From Polaromonas sp. AET17H-212 (lineage in GTDB: Bacteria; Pseudomonadota; Gammaproteobacteria; Burkholderiales; Burkholderiaceae_C), in NCBI RefSeq assembly GCF_002379085.1, contig NZ_NBZW01000030.1, positions 1 to 51,922 on the forward strand: a stretch of 51,922 bases of DNA, written 5' to 3'. Position numbers and translations under genes: made by a program. Under the pieces are notes generated by a model, which saw only the letters and a list, made by a program, of their open reading frames with translations, was not told the DNA's origin and ran no database searches. Of the stretch, positions 18,777 through 27,056 are shown one piece after another; within the stretch, counting starts at the first letter, position 1; every line of letters begins with the position of its first letter.

Positions 18777-19535
18777 CTATTTCAGGAAAGCGTCGAAGCC
18801 GGTTTTCAGAATCAGTGCGCTGACCACCACGATAAACACCACACGCACAAAACCCGCGCCATGCTTGAGCGCCAGACGTGTCCCCAGCAGGCTGCCCACC
18901 ACGTTGGCCAGCGCCATGGTCAGCGCAAAATGCCACCAGACGTGGCCCTTGTAGGCAAACAGCAGCAGGGCGGCCAGGTTGGTCGCCGTGTTGAGCAGCT
19001 TGGCTGAGGCCGAAGCCGTCAGGAAGTCGTAGCCCAGCCAGCGCACGAACAGGAAGACAAAAAAGCTGCCGGTGCCCGGGCCGAAAAAACCGTCGTAGAA
19101 ACCCAGCAGGATACCGATGGTGCAGGCCGCCCAGGTTTCGGCGCGACCGGAAAACCGCGGTGCGTGGGTGCGCCCCAGGTCCTTGCGCACCAGGGTGTAG
19201 AGCAGCACGGCCAGCAGCACAAACGGCAGCACCTTGCGCAGAAAGCCCGGGGAAATCACGGTGACCAGCCAGGCGCCGGCGAACGAGCCGGCGAAACCGG
19301 CCAGCGCGGCCGGCAGCAGGGCGGCCCAACGCATGTCCACACGCCGGGCGTATTGCACGGTGGCCACCGCCGTGCCCCAGACGGATGCGCCCTTGTTCAC
19401 GCCAAACAAGGTCGCCGGATGGGCGGTGGGAAACACGGCAAACAGGGCGGGCACCAGAATCAGCCCGCCGCCACCCACGATGGAATCCACAAAGCCCGCC
19501 AGCAGCGAGGCCAATGTCACGATCAGTAATTCCAT
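18777..19535 (-). CDS. TSUP-family (TauE/SafE, YfcA-like) membrane permease
   Basis: 252 residues with about eight hydrophobic helices. The two TSUP repeats are recognisable: LLAGFVDSIVGGGGLILVPAL..PTAHPATLFGVNK at the N-terminus and TIGILLGFYDGFFGPGTGSFFVFLFV in the middle, the family's GGGGG and GxGxG-type loops. Members move sulfite, sulfonates or other anions. The substrate here is unknown. It is convergent with mrdA. Confidence 0.88.
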   Translation of the reverse strand: MELLIVTLASLLAGFVDSIVGGGGLILVPALFAVFPTAHPATLFGVNKGASVWGTAVATVQYARRVDMRWAALLPAALAGFAGSFAGAWLVTVISPGFLRKVLPFVLLAVLLYTLVRKDLGRTHAPRFSGRAETWAACTIGILLGFYDGFFGPGTGSFFVFLFVRWLGYDFLTASASAKLLNTATNLAALLLFAYKGHVWWHFALTMALANVVGSLLGTRLALKHGAGFVRVVFIVVVSALILKTGFDAFLK

Positions 19536-19616
19536 TGGCGAATTGTCTCATTGGCCTCGCCGGCGGCGGGCTTCCGGTCTCGGCCCTGCATGGCGGGTGA
19601 TCCAGAGCGGGCGGGC

Positions 19617-19646
19617 AAAAAAAAGCGCCGGGTTGACCGGCGCTTT
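19617..19646 (-). terminator. Intrinsic terminator reading leftward (minus strand)
   Basis: AAAGCGCCGG (19622-19631) and CCGGCGCTTT (19637-19646) form a perfect 10-bp stem with loop GTTGA. On the minus strand it is followed by a run of eight T (plus-strand A run 19617-19624). It would stop minus-strand transcripts entering the TSUP gene from the right. No annotated minus gene lies between it and amt, so either an unannotated transcript ends here or it insulates the gene. Confidence 0.75.
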
Positions 19647-19753
19647 GTAAAAAACATCTCTTCGGATGCCAATTCTGTTGTGCTTGTGCGAGTTTGTCTC
19701 CTCGGCCCTCTGCGAGCAGCTTGGCTCGTATGCAGATCACTGAATGTAGTGTC

Positions 19754-19770
19754 CGCACCCCCATAGTGCA
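19754..19770. promoter_or_regulatory. NtrC-like binding site upstream of amt
   Basis: CGCACCCCCATAGTGCA contains the half-sites GCAC and GTGC separated by 7 bases, the spacing of the NtrC consensus TGCACC-N5-GGTGCA with one inner mismatch. It lies 53 bp upstream of the -24 box of a sigma-54-like promoter in front of the ammonium transporter. Confidence 0.55.
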
Positions 19771-19823
19771 TCGGGACTTTCCCTTCCCTGTGCCGGGTGC
19801 GGTGGAACAGGGCGCCGGCAGCA

Positions 19824-19839
19824 TGGCACGACTTATGCC
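19824..19839 (+). promoter_or_regulatory. Sigma-54 (-24/-12) promoter of amt
   Basis: TGGCACG-ACTT-ATGCC matches the RpoN consensus TGGCACG-N4-TTGCW: the invariant GG and GC are separated by exactly 10 bases. It is 45 bp upstream of the amt start. Sigma-54 with NtrC control is the known pattern for ammonium transporters induced by nitrogen limitation. Confidence 0.72.
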
Positions 19840-19883
19840 TGTTACGAGATGTTCGCTTCTTTCGGTACCTATCGGAAATCACC

Positions 19884-21344
19884 ATGCACCACAAGCGGTT
19901 CGTCACATTGGGTTGGGGTCTCGGGCTGCTGTTGGCCGCCACATGGGCCGGGGCGCAGACGCCGGCGCCTGCAGAGGCCGCGTCCGCCGTACCGGCTGCC
20001 AGCGCGCCTGCCGAACCGGTGACGCCGGGGGTGGCCGCGCCGCCTGCTGCAACAGCGACCCCAGCCCCGGTCGCGGTCCCCGCCCCCCTGACCCGCCCGG
20101 GTCTGGTGGCCACCGATACCCTCAACGGCGCCGACACCGCCTGGATGATGACCTCGACGGCCCTGGTGCTCCTGATGACCTTGCCGGGCATCGCCTTGTT
20201 CTACGGCGGCATGGTGCGCAAGAAAAACGTGCTCAACACCATGGCCTGCGTGGTGGCCATTTGCGCGGTCGTCAGCCTGCTGTGGTTTGCCGTCGGTTAC
20301 TCGCTGGCCTTCACGCCGGGCAGCGGCGCGCTGGGCCACTACATTGGCGGCGGCGAGCGACTCTGGTTTGCCGGATTGGACTATGTCAAGGACGCGCAGA
20401 AAGTCGCGGTCAGCCATATTGCGCCGAATATCCCCGAGTCGGTGTACGCGATGTTCCAGCTGACCTTTGCCATCATCACCGCGGCGCTGGTGGTGGGTGC
20501 CTTTGTGGAGCGCATGCGGTTTTCCGCGATGCTGTGTTTCATCAGCCTCTGGACCCTGGTTGTGTATGCGCCGATTGCGCACTGGGTCTGGGAACCCAAT
20601 GGCTGGCTGGCCCAACTTGGGGCGCTCGATTTTGCCGGTGGTTCCGTGGTGCACATCAATGCCGGCGTGGCGGGACTGGTCTGTGCCTACGTGCTCGGAC
20701 CGCGCCGCGGCTACGGCCGCGAGGCCTTCACGCCCTTCAACCTCGGCCTCACCATGGCCGGTGCCGGCATGCTCTGGGTCGGCTGGTTCGGCTTCAATGC
20801 CGGCTCCGCCGTGGCGGCCGACGGCCGGGCCGGGCTGGCGATGGCGGTGACGCACATTGCCGCTGCTGCCGGGGCCCTTTCATGGATGGCGGCCGAGTGG
20901 ATGGTCCGCAAACGGCCCACCTTGCTCGGCCTGTGTTCGGGGCTGGTGGCCGGGCTGGTGGCCATCACCCCGGCGGCTGGCTTTGTCTCGCCCCGTGCGG
21001 CCCTGGCCATCGGGCTGATTGCCGGCGTGGCGTGCTACTGGGGCGCAACCGGTCTCAAACGCCTGCTCAATGCCGACGATTCCCTCGATGTGTTCGGCGT
21101 GCACGGTGTGGGCGGCATCGTCGGTTCGCTGCTGACCGGCGTGTTTGCCAGCAAAACCATCTCCGGCGTGGAGGGCAGCGTGCTGACCCAGGCCATCGGT
21201 GTCGGGGCCGTGCTGGGTTACAGCCTGCTCATGACGGCCGTGGTGCTCTGGATCACGTCGCTGGTCTTCAGCCTGCGGGTCAGTGACGGTTCGGAGTCCG
21301 ACGGCCTGGACATTGCCCAGCACGCCGAGCGGATGGGCACCTGA
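19884..21344 (+). CDS. amt: Ammonium transporter (Amt/MEP family)
   Basis: 486 residues from ATG 19884, placed just downstream of the sigma-54-like promoter. A signal peptide (LGLLLAATWAGAQ) is followed by an unusual ~50-residue Ala/Pro linker, then 11 TM helices beginning at DTAWMMTSTALVLLMTLPGIALFYGGMVRKKNVL. The twin pore histidines are in GGSVVHINAGVAGLV and DVFGVHGVGGIVGSLLTGVFA. The cytoplasmic tail contains SLRVSDGSESDGLDIAQHAERMG. No glnK gene is adjacent; a small uncharacterised gene follows instead. Confidence 0.94.
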   Translation: MHHKRFVTLGWGLGLLLAATWAGAQTPAPAEAASAVPAASAPAEPVTPGVAAPPAATATPAPVAVPAPLTRPGLVATDTLNGADTAWMMTSTALVLLMTLPGIALFYGGMVRKKNVLNTMACVVAICAVVSLLWFAVGYSLAFTPGSGALGHYIGGGERLWFAGLDYVKDAQKVAVSHIAPNIPESVYAMFQLTFAIITAALVVGAFVERMRFSAMLCFISLWTLVVYAPIAHWVWEPNGWLAQLGALDFAGGSVVHINAGVAGLVCAYVLGPRRGYGREAFTPFNLGLTMAGAGMLWVGWFGFNAGSAVAADGRAGLAMAVTHIAAAAGALSWMAAEWMVRKRPTLLGLCSGLVAGLVAITPAAGFVSPRAALAIGLIAGVACYWGATGLKRLLNADDSLDVFGVHGVGGIVGSLLTGVFASKTISGVEGSVLTQAIGVGAVLGYSLLMTAVVLWITSLVFSLRVSDGSESDGLDIAQHAERMGT

Positions 21345-21358
21345 TGGAGGATCTTGCC

Positions 21359-21823
21359 ATGCCTTCCAGCGAAAAAATTGCGATCGCGGCCCACCTGCAT
21401 GTGTTGCTGCGCAGAAAGACCGGGCGGGTGACCGACACCGAGTGGATGGCGACCAACGCGGAATACGCGGCCGAAATCGTCCGCTTTTCGCGCGAGAAGG
21501 CAGTCGAAGATGGCCACATCGATCTTGGCGTCTGGGCCGACCGGCTCGCGGAAATCATGGCGTCTCCGGAGGCCAGACACCGCGCACCGCTGGTCAGGAT
21601 GATGGCCGATGCCGTCAAGGAGCGCAGCGCGGCACCACCAGCGGCCGCTGCGCCGGTGCCGGACCGGCAAGGTGCCCGCTCGGTCAACACCGAGGAGGCG
21701 GTCTACCCCGAGTCGGGTTTCATCGAGTCCACGTTCGGCACCTTTTTTGGCGACAGCGAGAAACGCCGCGAGCGCGATCCGCGCGATCCGGATGCCCCGC
21801 GCTATGTGAAGGGGCTGCGCTGA
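21359..21823 (+). CDS. Uncharacterised protein downstream of amt
   Basis: 154 residues from ATG 21359, chosen because GGAGG (21346-21350) lies 8 bases upstream; an ATG overlapping the amt stop (21344) is also in frame. The N-terminal half is helical and charged (EKIAIAAHLHVLLRRKTGRVTDTEWMATNAEYAAEIVRFSREK). A Pro/Ala linker follows, and the C-terminal motif is ESGFIESTFGTFFGDSEKRRERDPRDPDAPRYVKG. I do not recognise the family. Its tight linkage to amt suggests cotranscription under nitrogen control. Confidence 0.65.
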   Translation: MPSSEKIAIAAHLHVLLRRKTGRVTDTEWMATNAEYAAEIVRFSREKAVEDGHIDLGVWADRLAEIMASPEARHRAPLVRMMADAVKERSAAPPAAAAPVPDRQGARSVNTEEAVYPESGFIESTFGTFFGDSEKRRERDPRDPDAPRYVKGLR

Positions 21824-21846
21824 GCGTGGGTGTGCCCCACGTTGCT

Positions 21847-24138
21847 TCAGCGTGGTACCGGCGCCAGCGTGAAGTAAAAACAGGCACCTTGCCCGGGTGT
21901 CGATGAGGCCCAGATACGTCCGCCATGGCGCGTGACAATCCGGCGGGCAGTGGCCAGGCCGATGCCGACACCGGCAAATTCGCCAGGGGCGTGCAGGCGC
22001 TGGAAGGCGGTAAACAGCTTGTCGGCATACGCCATGTCGAACCCGACGCCGTTGTCCCTCACGGAAAAAATCAACTCGCCATGGGTGCCCGGCGCGCAGC
22101 CCACCGTGATCTCGGCTTCCGCCCGCGTGGACGTGAACTTCCAGGCATTGCCCAGCAGGATGTTCAGCAAATGCAGCACCAGCCCGGCGTCGGCCTGCAC
22201 GGCCGGCAAGGCCTGGACCCGGCTGGTCACATGGCGCTCCGGGTGCTGCTGCTGGAGCGATTTCAGAACCGAGCCGGCTATGGCGCCCAGGTCCACCTGC
22301 TCGCGGCGGGACTGCGTGCGCGACAGCTGCGCCAGCGCCAGCAGGCTGTCGGTCCGCTCGTTCATCTGGCTGACGCCGGCACGGATGCGCTGGAGGTAGT
22401 GCCTGCCGCGCTCGCTGATGCTGGCCGCCATTTCCTTTTCCAGCAGCCGGGACATGCCGTTGATGGCAATGTAGGGCTGGCGCAGGTCATGGGCCAGCGC
22501 CTGCGAAAAAGCCTGCAGCTCCAGGGTGGCCGCCGTGAGTTCGGCCGTGCGTTTTTCCACGCGGGTTTCCAGCTCCGCGTTGAGCTGCAGGATCTGCTGC
22601 TCGGCCAGTTTGCGCTCGGTGATGTCGCGCAGGATCACGCTGACCTGCACGTCGCCCTCGCTGTTCACATGCTGCGACGAGGAGGCCTCGGCCGGAAAGC
22701 GCGTGCCATCCCCGCGCACACAGACGAGTTCGCCGCGGAACCTGGCGGAGCGGCTGACCTGCATCATCAGCCCGGCCATGCGTGGATCGGTCCCGTCCAC
22801 CAGGCCGGCGATGCCGGCTGCCCTGATGTGCTGCTCGCTCATCCCGAACATGGTGCATGCCGCCTGGTTGGCCGCGAGCACGGTGCCGTCGGGCAGGCTT
22901 TGCAGAAAGCCGTCCAGGCTGGTTTCGACCACCAGCCGGAAACGCTCCTCGCTGATGCGCAGGGTGTCCTCGGCGGCGAGCAGGCTGCGGTGACGGCGGG
23001 CCCGGCTCTGCGCCGCCGAGACCAGCGCTGCCGGAGAAACCGGCTTGGTGATGAAGTCATCCCCGCCTTGCCGGAGCGCCTGGGCCTGCCTGACCAGGCT
23101 GGTCTCGGCGGACAGGAAAATGATGGGCACCCGGACAAACTCGGGTTGTTGCCGGATCAGGGTGGCCAGTTCGATCCCGTTGCATTGCGGCATGTGGATG
23201 TCGCAGGTGATCAGGTCGGGCTGGAAATCGACCAGCGGCGCCATGACCCGGCAGGGTTCGGTGACGATGCAGGTCTGCATGCCAGCGGACTGCAACACGC
23301 CGGCATAAAAGGTTGCCAGTGCTTCGTCGTCCTCGATGATCAGGACCCGGTAGGGCTGCGTCGGCTCCGCAGAGGTGAGCTGGTCCAGCAGGGCGGTGAT
23401 GGCCCGCACGTCCAGGGGCTGCGGGAAATACCCGGCTGCCCCGGCCCGCACGGCGGCCAGGCGGGTCTGGAAGTCCGTGCCGGCGCCCATGAGCAGCAGG
23501 GGCGCCCTGTCTTCGGTGGCCGGGCCGGGCGCGGCCAGCACCGGCCGCGTCACCAGGGAGTCAGCAGAAAAAGTGATGTCGGCAAGAATGGCCGCCGGCG
23601 CTTCCTGCAGCGCCGCCCGGTCGGCGGCAGCAGGCTGGGCAAACACGCGGACCTGGTAGCCGCCATGGCGCAACTGGTCGGCAAGCTGGCCTGCCGTGAC
23701 CCCGTCGGGATCGATGAGGTGAAGCAGCCGAGCTGGCCCGGCGGGCTGTGGCACGACGGCCTCAGGGATGGCCGTGGGCGCCGCAGCCGGCATGTCAGTG
23801 GCAGGCTGGTCCGCGGCCGCCGCGGCTTTCAGCGCCTGCAGGCTGGTTTCCAGCGTGAGGCGGTCGTCGATGCCGGGAAAATCCGGAACGCCGATGTTTT
23901 CCGAGAGAAGTTTCTCGATCGCTGCCGCCGCTTCGCTGACGGCGGGAAAACCAAAGGTGCCGCCAGAGCCTGCCAGCTTGTGGGCCTGTGCCAGCACGGC
24001 CTCCTGGCCGCTGGGCCCGTCGGCGCCGCTGCCCAGCTGTCGCAGCACTGTTTCCAGCGCACGGATCTTTTCCGGCAGCCCGGCCGCATACAGCGCACGC
24101 TGGGTCTGCATGTAAAGGGCAAGGCTGGTGGTCGGCAT
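21847..24138 (-). CDS. Hybrid histidine kinase with N-terminal HPt, two receivers and PAS
   Basis: 763 residues and no TM, hence cytoplasmic. Domain order is: HPt-like (about 1-110, H53 in AHKLAGSGGTFGF); a degenerate receiver (about 137-255, D187 but Gln-Pro in place of the Lys-Pro in YFPQPLD); an intact receiver (about 263-385, E269/D270, D313 in LITCDIHMP, K365 in FITKPVSP); PAS/PAC (about 395-512); a coiled coil; a phytochrome-like HisKA (H550 in LAHDLRQPYIAINGM); and a HATPase domain (N664, DNGVGFD, GVGIGLATARRIV). All phosphorelay modules are therefore in one chain, with HPt and receivers in front of the kinase. The signal is unknown. Confidence 0.88.
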   Translation of the reverse strand: MPTTSLALYMQTQRALYAAGLPEKIRALETVLRQLGSGADGPSGQEAVLAQAHKLAGSGGTFGFPAVSEAAAAIEKLLSENIGVPDFPGIDDRLTLETSLQALKAAAAADQPATDMPAAAPTAIPEAVVPQPAGPARLLHLIDPDGVTAGQLADQLRHGGYQVRVFAQPAAADRAALQEAPAAILADITFSADSLVTRPVLAAPGPATEDRAPLLLMGAGTDFQTRLAAVRAGAAGYFPQPLDVRAITALLDQLTSAEPTQPYRVLIIEDDEALATFYAGVLQSAGMQTCIVTEPCRVMAPLVDFQPDLITCDIHMPQCNGIELATLIRQQPEFVRVPIIFLSAETSLVRQAQALRQGGDDFITKPVSPAALVSAAQSRARRHRSLLAAEDTLRISEERFRLVVETSLDGFLQSLPDGTVLAANQAACTMFGMSEQHIRAAGIAGLVDGTDPRMAGLMMQVSRSARFRGELVCVRGDGTRFPAEASSSQHVNSEGDVQVSVILRDITERKLAEQQILQLNAELETRVEKRTAELTAATLELQAFSQALAHDLRQPYIAINGMSRLLEKEMAASISERGRHYLQRIRAGVSQMNERTDSLLALAQLSRTQSRREQVDLGAIAGSVLKSLQQQHPERHVTSRVQALPAVQADAGLVLHLLNILLGNAWKFTSTRAEAEITVGCAPGTHGELIFSVRDNGVGFDMAYADKLFTAFQRLHAPGEFAGVGIGLATARRIVTRHGGRIWASSTPGQGACFYFTLAPVPR

Positions 24139-24291
24139 CAGGGCTTTGGGGTTGTAAGGGGTGCTGGTCCATTATCGGGCTCGGGGCGACGTGGGTGGTG
24201 TTTTGTCTATCACCCGACGTATCATGGCCCCGGGATGCAGGGCGTCCTGAGTCCCTTCCGCACAGGCAACCACCCGTCAAGCCAACCACCC

Positions 24292-24819
24292 ATGAGACAG
24301 CCGGACAGCAACAGCACGAAACAGGCCAGCCCGGCCGGTGCGGGCCTTCGGTGGGGGCCGCTGGTGATCCTGCTTTTCTGGCTGGTGGTCATGGGCGCCC
24401 TGTACGCCGTGATGCGCCAGGTGTTGAAGCCGCCGCCGCTGACCGTTTCAGTGAGCGGGGAGCTGGTGATTCCGCGCGCCCGGGACGGCCACTTTTACGC
24501 GCGGGGACAGGTCCATGGCCAGCCTGTCACTTTTCTGGTGGACACCGGCGCCTCGCTGGTGGTGGTCAGCCAGGAGTTTGCGCGGACCGCCGGCATGGCG
24601 CCGGGCGAGGCGACCACCTTCCGGACCGCCAGCGGCGAGCTGCAGGGCCGGATCGTCAAGGGTGTCACGGTGTCGGTCGGGCCGGCCAGCGTCTCGGGCA
24701 CACGGGTCGGCGTGGGGCTGGTGGGGCCCGATCCCTCGGTGGCCTTGCTGGGGCAGAGCTTTCTGTCCCGGTTCGAAATTTTGCTTTCCGGGGACAACAT
24801 GGTGCTGCGCGGCAAATAG
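24292..24819 (+). CDS. Membrane-anchored retropepsin-like aspartic protease (clan AA)
   Basis: 175 residues from ATG 24292; ATG 24235 is also in frame and would add 19 residues. One TM (WGPLVILLFWLVVMGALYAVM, about 26-46) precedes a single-lobe retropepsin domain. It contains GHFYARGQVHGQPVTFLVDTGAS (catalytic Asp in DTGAS), TASGELQGRIV and the second hydrophobic motif VALLGQSFLSRFEILLSGD..L. This matches the TIGR02281-type clan AA family of proteobacterial inner-membrane proteins of unknown substrate. It is divergent from the hybrid kinase. Confidence 0.85.
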   Translation: MRQPDSNSTKQASPAGAGLRWGPLVILLFWLVVMGALYAVMRQVLKPPPLTVSVSGELVIPRARDGHFYARGQVHGQPVTFLVDTGASLVVVSQEFARTAGMAPGEATTFRTASGELQGRIVKGVTVSVGPASVSGTRVGVGLVGPDPSVALLGQSFLSRFEILLSGDNMVLRGK

Positions 24820-25140
24820 GGGCCCTGGTTTTTGTTTTTGCGTTGAACCCGCTGCACCGACAAGCCACAGGTTCTCTCCCTGGCCGCCAAGCTGAAGACC
24901 GCACGGTAAATAAGTGACCACCACCCCGGTAATGGATGACTGACACCGGCGCAACGTCCCAAGATGACTTCTGTTCAGCTCTTCCGGCTGATGGCATGAG
25001 ATGACGAGGCGGACCGCTGGGTCGCGCAGATCAAGAGCTGGATCAGCTGCGCCTGGGAGTTGCGTGCCAGCAAGCAGCGCGTTGATGGCGTGACCATCGC
25101 CGCCTTCATCGGGCAATAGCCGCAAGGTGGCGGCTTCGCC
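24820..25140. other. Gene-free 320-bp stretch, possible decayed sequence
   Basis: No complete gene is visible. On the plus strand around 24963-25120 there is a short frame interrupted by stops (MTSVQLFRLMA, stop, DDEADRWVAQIKSWISCAW...ELRASKQRV, stop), which looks like a degraded coding remnant. A minus-strand frame across the same bases has no recognisable domain. It separates the aspartic protease and the convergent GMC oxidoreductase. Confidence 0.3.
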
Positions 25141-26901
25141 TTACACGCCGTCCCGTATCCACTGCGCGGCTTTTTCCGCAATCATCAGGGTCGGTGAATT
25201 GGTGTTGCCGCTGGTGATCAGCGGCATCACGCCGGCATCCACCACACGCAGCCCCGTCACCCCACGCACCCGCAGGTGGGCGTCGACGACGGCCAGCGGG
25301 TCGTCCGCCTTGCCCATTTTGGTGGTGCCCACCGGGTGGAAGATGGTGGTCGCAATGTCGCCGGCCAGCCGCGCCAGGTCGTCATCGCTCTGGAACTGCA
25401 CGCCGGGACGGAACTCCTCGGGCTGGTAGCCGGCCAGGGCGCTCTGGCTGACGATGCGGCGCGTGACACGCAGGGAATCGGCCGCCACCTTGCGGTCCTC
25501 GGCGGTGCTGAGGTAGTTGGGCGCGATGGCGGGTGCGTCTTCAAAGTTGCCGCTCTTGATCTGAACCGAGCCGCGGCTCGTGGGGTTGAGGTTGCAGACG
25601 CTGGCGGTGAAGGCGTTGAAGTTGTGCAGCGGCTCGCCAAACGCGTCGAGCGACAGCGGCTGCACGTGGTACTCGATGTTGGGGTAGGGCTGGTCCGGCG
25701 AACTGCGCGTGAAGGCGCCCAGCTGCGATGGCGCCATGCTCATCGGGCCGGTCCGTTTGAACGCGTACTCGAGGCCGATTCTGGCCTTGCCCCACAGTGA
25801 GCTTCCCAGGGTGTTGAGCGTGAAGTTTTTCGCCTTGCTGCCCGCAAGAGAGTTGACCTTGTAGACCGAGCGGATCTGCAGGTGGTCCTGCAGGTTGGCG
25901 CCGACGCCGGGCAGGTCCACCAGCACCGGGATGCCGTGCTGTTGCAGCAGCGCCGCCGGGCCAATGCCCGAGAGCTGCAGGATTTGCGGCGAGCCTATGC
26001 TGCCGGCGCTCAGGATGACCTCGCCGAGCTTGCCCTGCGCCTTGCCGGAGTCGCGCGTGGCAAAGGCCGTCACACGCTCCTCGCCGGTCCAGACCTCGAC
26101 GCCGGTGCAGCGCTGGTTGCCGTCGTCCTGGCGCTCGACAACGAGTTTGCAGACCTGCGCGCTGGTCCACATCTCGAAATTGGGACGTGCAAAACAGGTC
26201 GGACGCAAAAACGCCTTCGCGGTGTTCCAGCGCCAGCCGCTTTTCTGGTTGACCTCGAAATAACCGACACCTTCGTTGTTGCCGCCGTTGAAGTCGTCGG
26301 TGGCCGGAATGCCCGCCTGCTGCGCCGCTGCAGAAAACGCGTCGAGGATGTCCCAGCGCAGGCGCTGCTTTTCCACCCGCCACTCGCCGCCCATCTTGCG
26401 TGCCAGGCCTTCGCTGGTGGCGTGCTGGCTCTTGTGGCCATGCAGGCGCCGGAAGTTCTCATTGACCACTGCCTCGGCCTGGCCTTTGGGGACATCGAGT
26501 TTGTAGTGGTCCTCGTGTTTGCGAAAGCCCGGCAGCACCTGGTCCCAGGCCCATGTGTCGTCGCCGGTGAGTTCGGCCCAGCGGTCGTAGTCGCGCGCCT
26601 GGCCGCGCATGTAAATCATGCCGTTGATGCTGGAGCAGCCGCCCAGCGTCTTGCCGCGCGGGTAACGCAAGGTGCGGCCATTCAGGCCGGCGTCGGGTTC
26701 GGTGTTGTAGAGCCAGTCGGTGCGCGGGTTGCCGATGCAGTACAGGTAACCGACCGGGATGTGGATCCAGTGGTAGTCGTCCTTGCGGCCGGCCTCGATC
26801 AGCAACACACGTTTGGACGCATCGGCGCTCAGGCGGTTGGCCAGCAGGCAGCCGGCGGTGCCGCCCCCGACGATGATGTAGTCAAAGATGTTTTCGTTCA
26901 T
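25141..26901 (-). CDS. GMC-family FAD-dependent oxidoreductase (choline/alcohol dehydrogenase-like)
   Basis: 586 residues from ATG 26901. FAD-binding motifs are YIIVGGGTAGCLLANRLS at the N-terminus and GCSSINGMIYMRGQARDYDRWAEL (GMC signature 1). Signature 2 is EVILSAGSIGSPQILQLSGIGP near the middle. The C-terminal catalytic region has TIFHPVGTTKMG and ADAGVMPLITSGNTNSPTLMIAEKAA, with the active-site His in FHPVGT and the Asn in SGNTN. It oxidises an alcohol to an aldehyde; the substrate is unknown. The downstream partner in the pathway may be the dehydrogenase encoded just upstream on the same strand. Confidence 0.9.
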   Translation of the reverse strand: MNENIFDYIIVGGGTAGCLLANRLSADASKRVLLIEAGRKDDYHWIHIPVGYLYCIGNPRTDWLYNTEPDAGLNGRTLRYPRGKTLGGCSSINGMIYMRGQARDYDRWAELTGDDTWAWDQVLPGFRKHEDHYKLDVPKGQAEAVVNENFRRLHGHKSQHATSEGLARKMGGEWRVEKQRLRWDILDAFSAAAQQAGIPATDDFNGGNNEGVGYFEVNQKSGWRWNTAKAFLRPTCFARPNFEMWTSAQVCKLVVERQDDGNQRCTGVEVWTGEERVTAFATRDSGKAQGKLGEVILSAGSIGSPQILQLSGIGPAALLQQHGIPVLVDLPGVGANLQDHLQIRSVYKVNSLAGSKAKNFTLNTLGSSLWGKARIGLEYAFKRTGPMSMAPSQLGAFTRSSPDQPYPNIEYHVQPLSLDAFGEPLHNFNAFTASVCNLNPTSRGSVQIKSGNFEDAPAIAPNYLSTAEDRKVAADSLRVTRRIVSQSALAGYQPEEFRPGVQFQSDDDLARLAGDIATTIFHPVGTTKMGKADDPLAVVDAHLRVRGVTGLRVVDAGVMPLITSGNTNSPTLMIAEKAAQWIRDGV

Positions 26902-26954
26902 GCGCCTTGTCTCGCTGCTCTTCTCTGTAATGTGGTCGGATTTGCCTGGCGCCA

Positions 26955-27056
26955 TCTAGCCTCAGTGCGCCTCAAGCCAGCGCGGACTGGCTTCGCCATT
27001 CCGCAGATGGCGCCCCCTGAGGGGGAGGCGGCCAAAGGCCGCTTCGGGGGGGCTAC
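26955..27056. repeat. GC-rich palindromic intergenic repeat (separate family)
   Basis: The gap between the GMC and mmsA-type genes holds nested inverted repeats: GCCAGCGCGGACTGGC, GCGCCCCCTGAGGGGG and GCGGCCAAAGGCCGC. It resembles the dispersed GC-rich elements of Comamonadaceae and is similar in style to, but not the same as, the 90-bp family at 31071, 36127 and 39400. Confidence 0.55.

Noticed and set aside
21925..24819. A 964-codon plus-strand open frame
   Set aside because: It is antisense to the hybrid histidine kinase on the minus strand, whose domains are all recognisable. Only its last part (from 24292) is the real aspartic-protease gene. Long antisense frames are common at this GC content.
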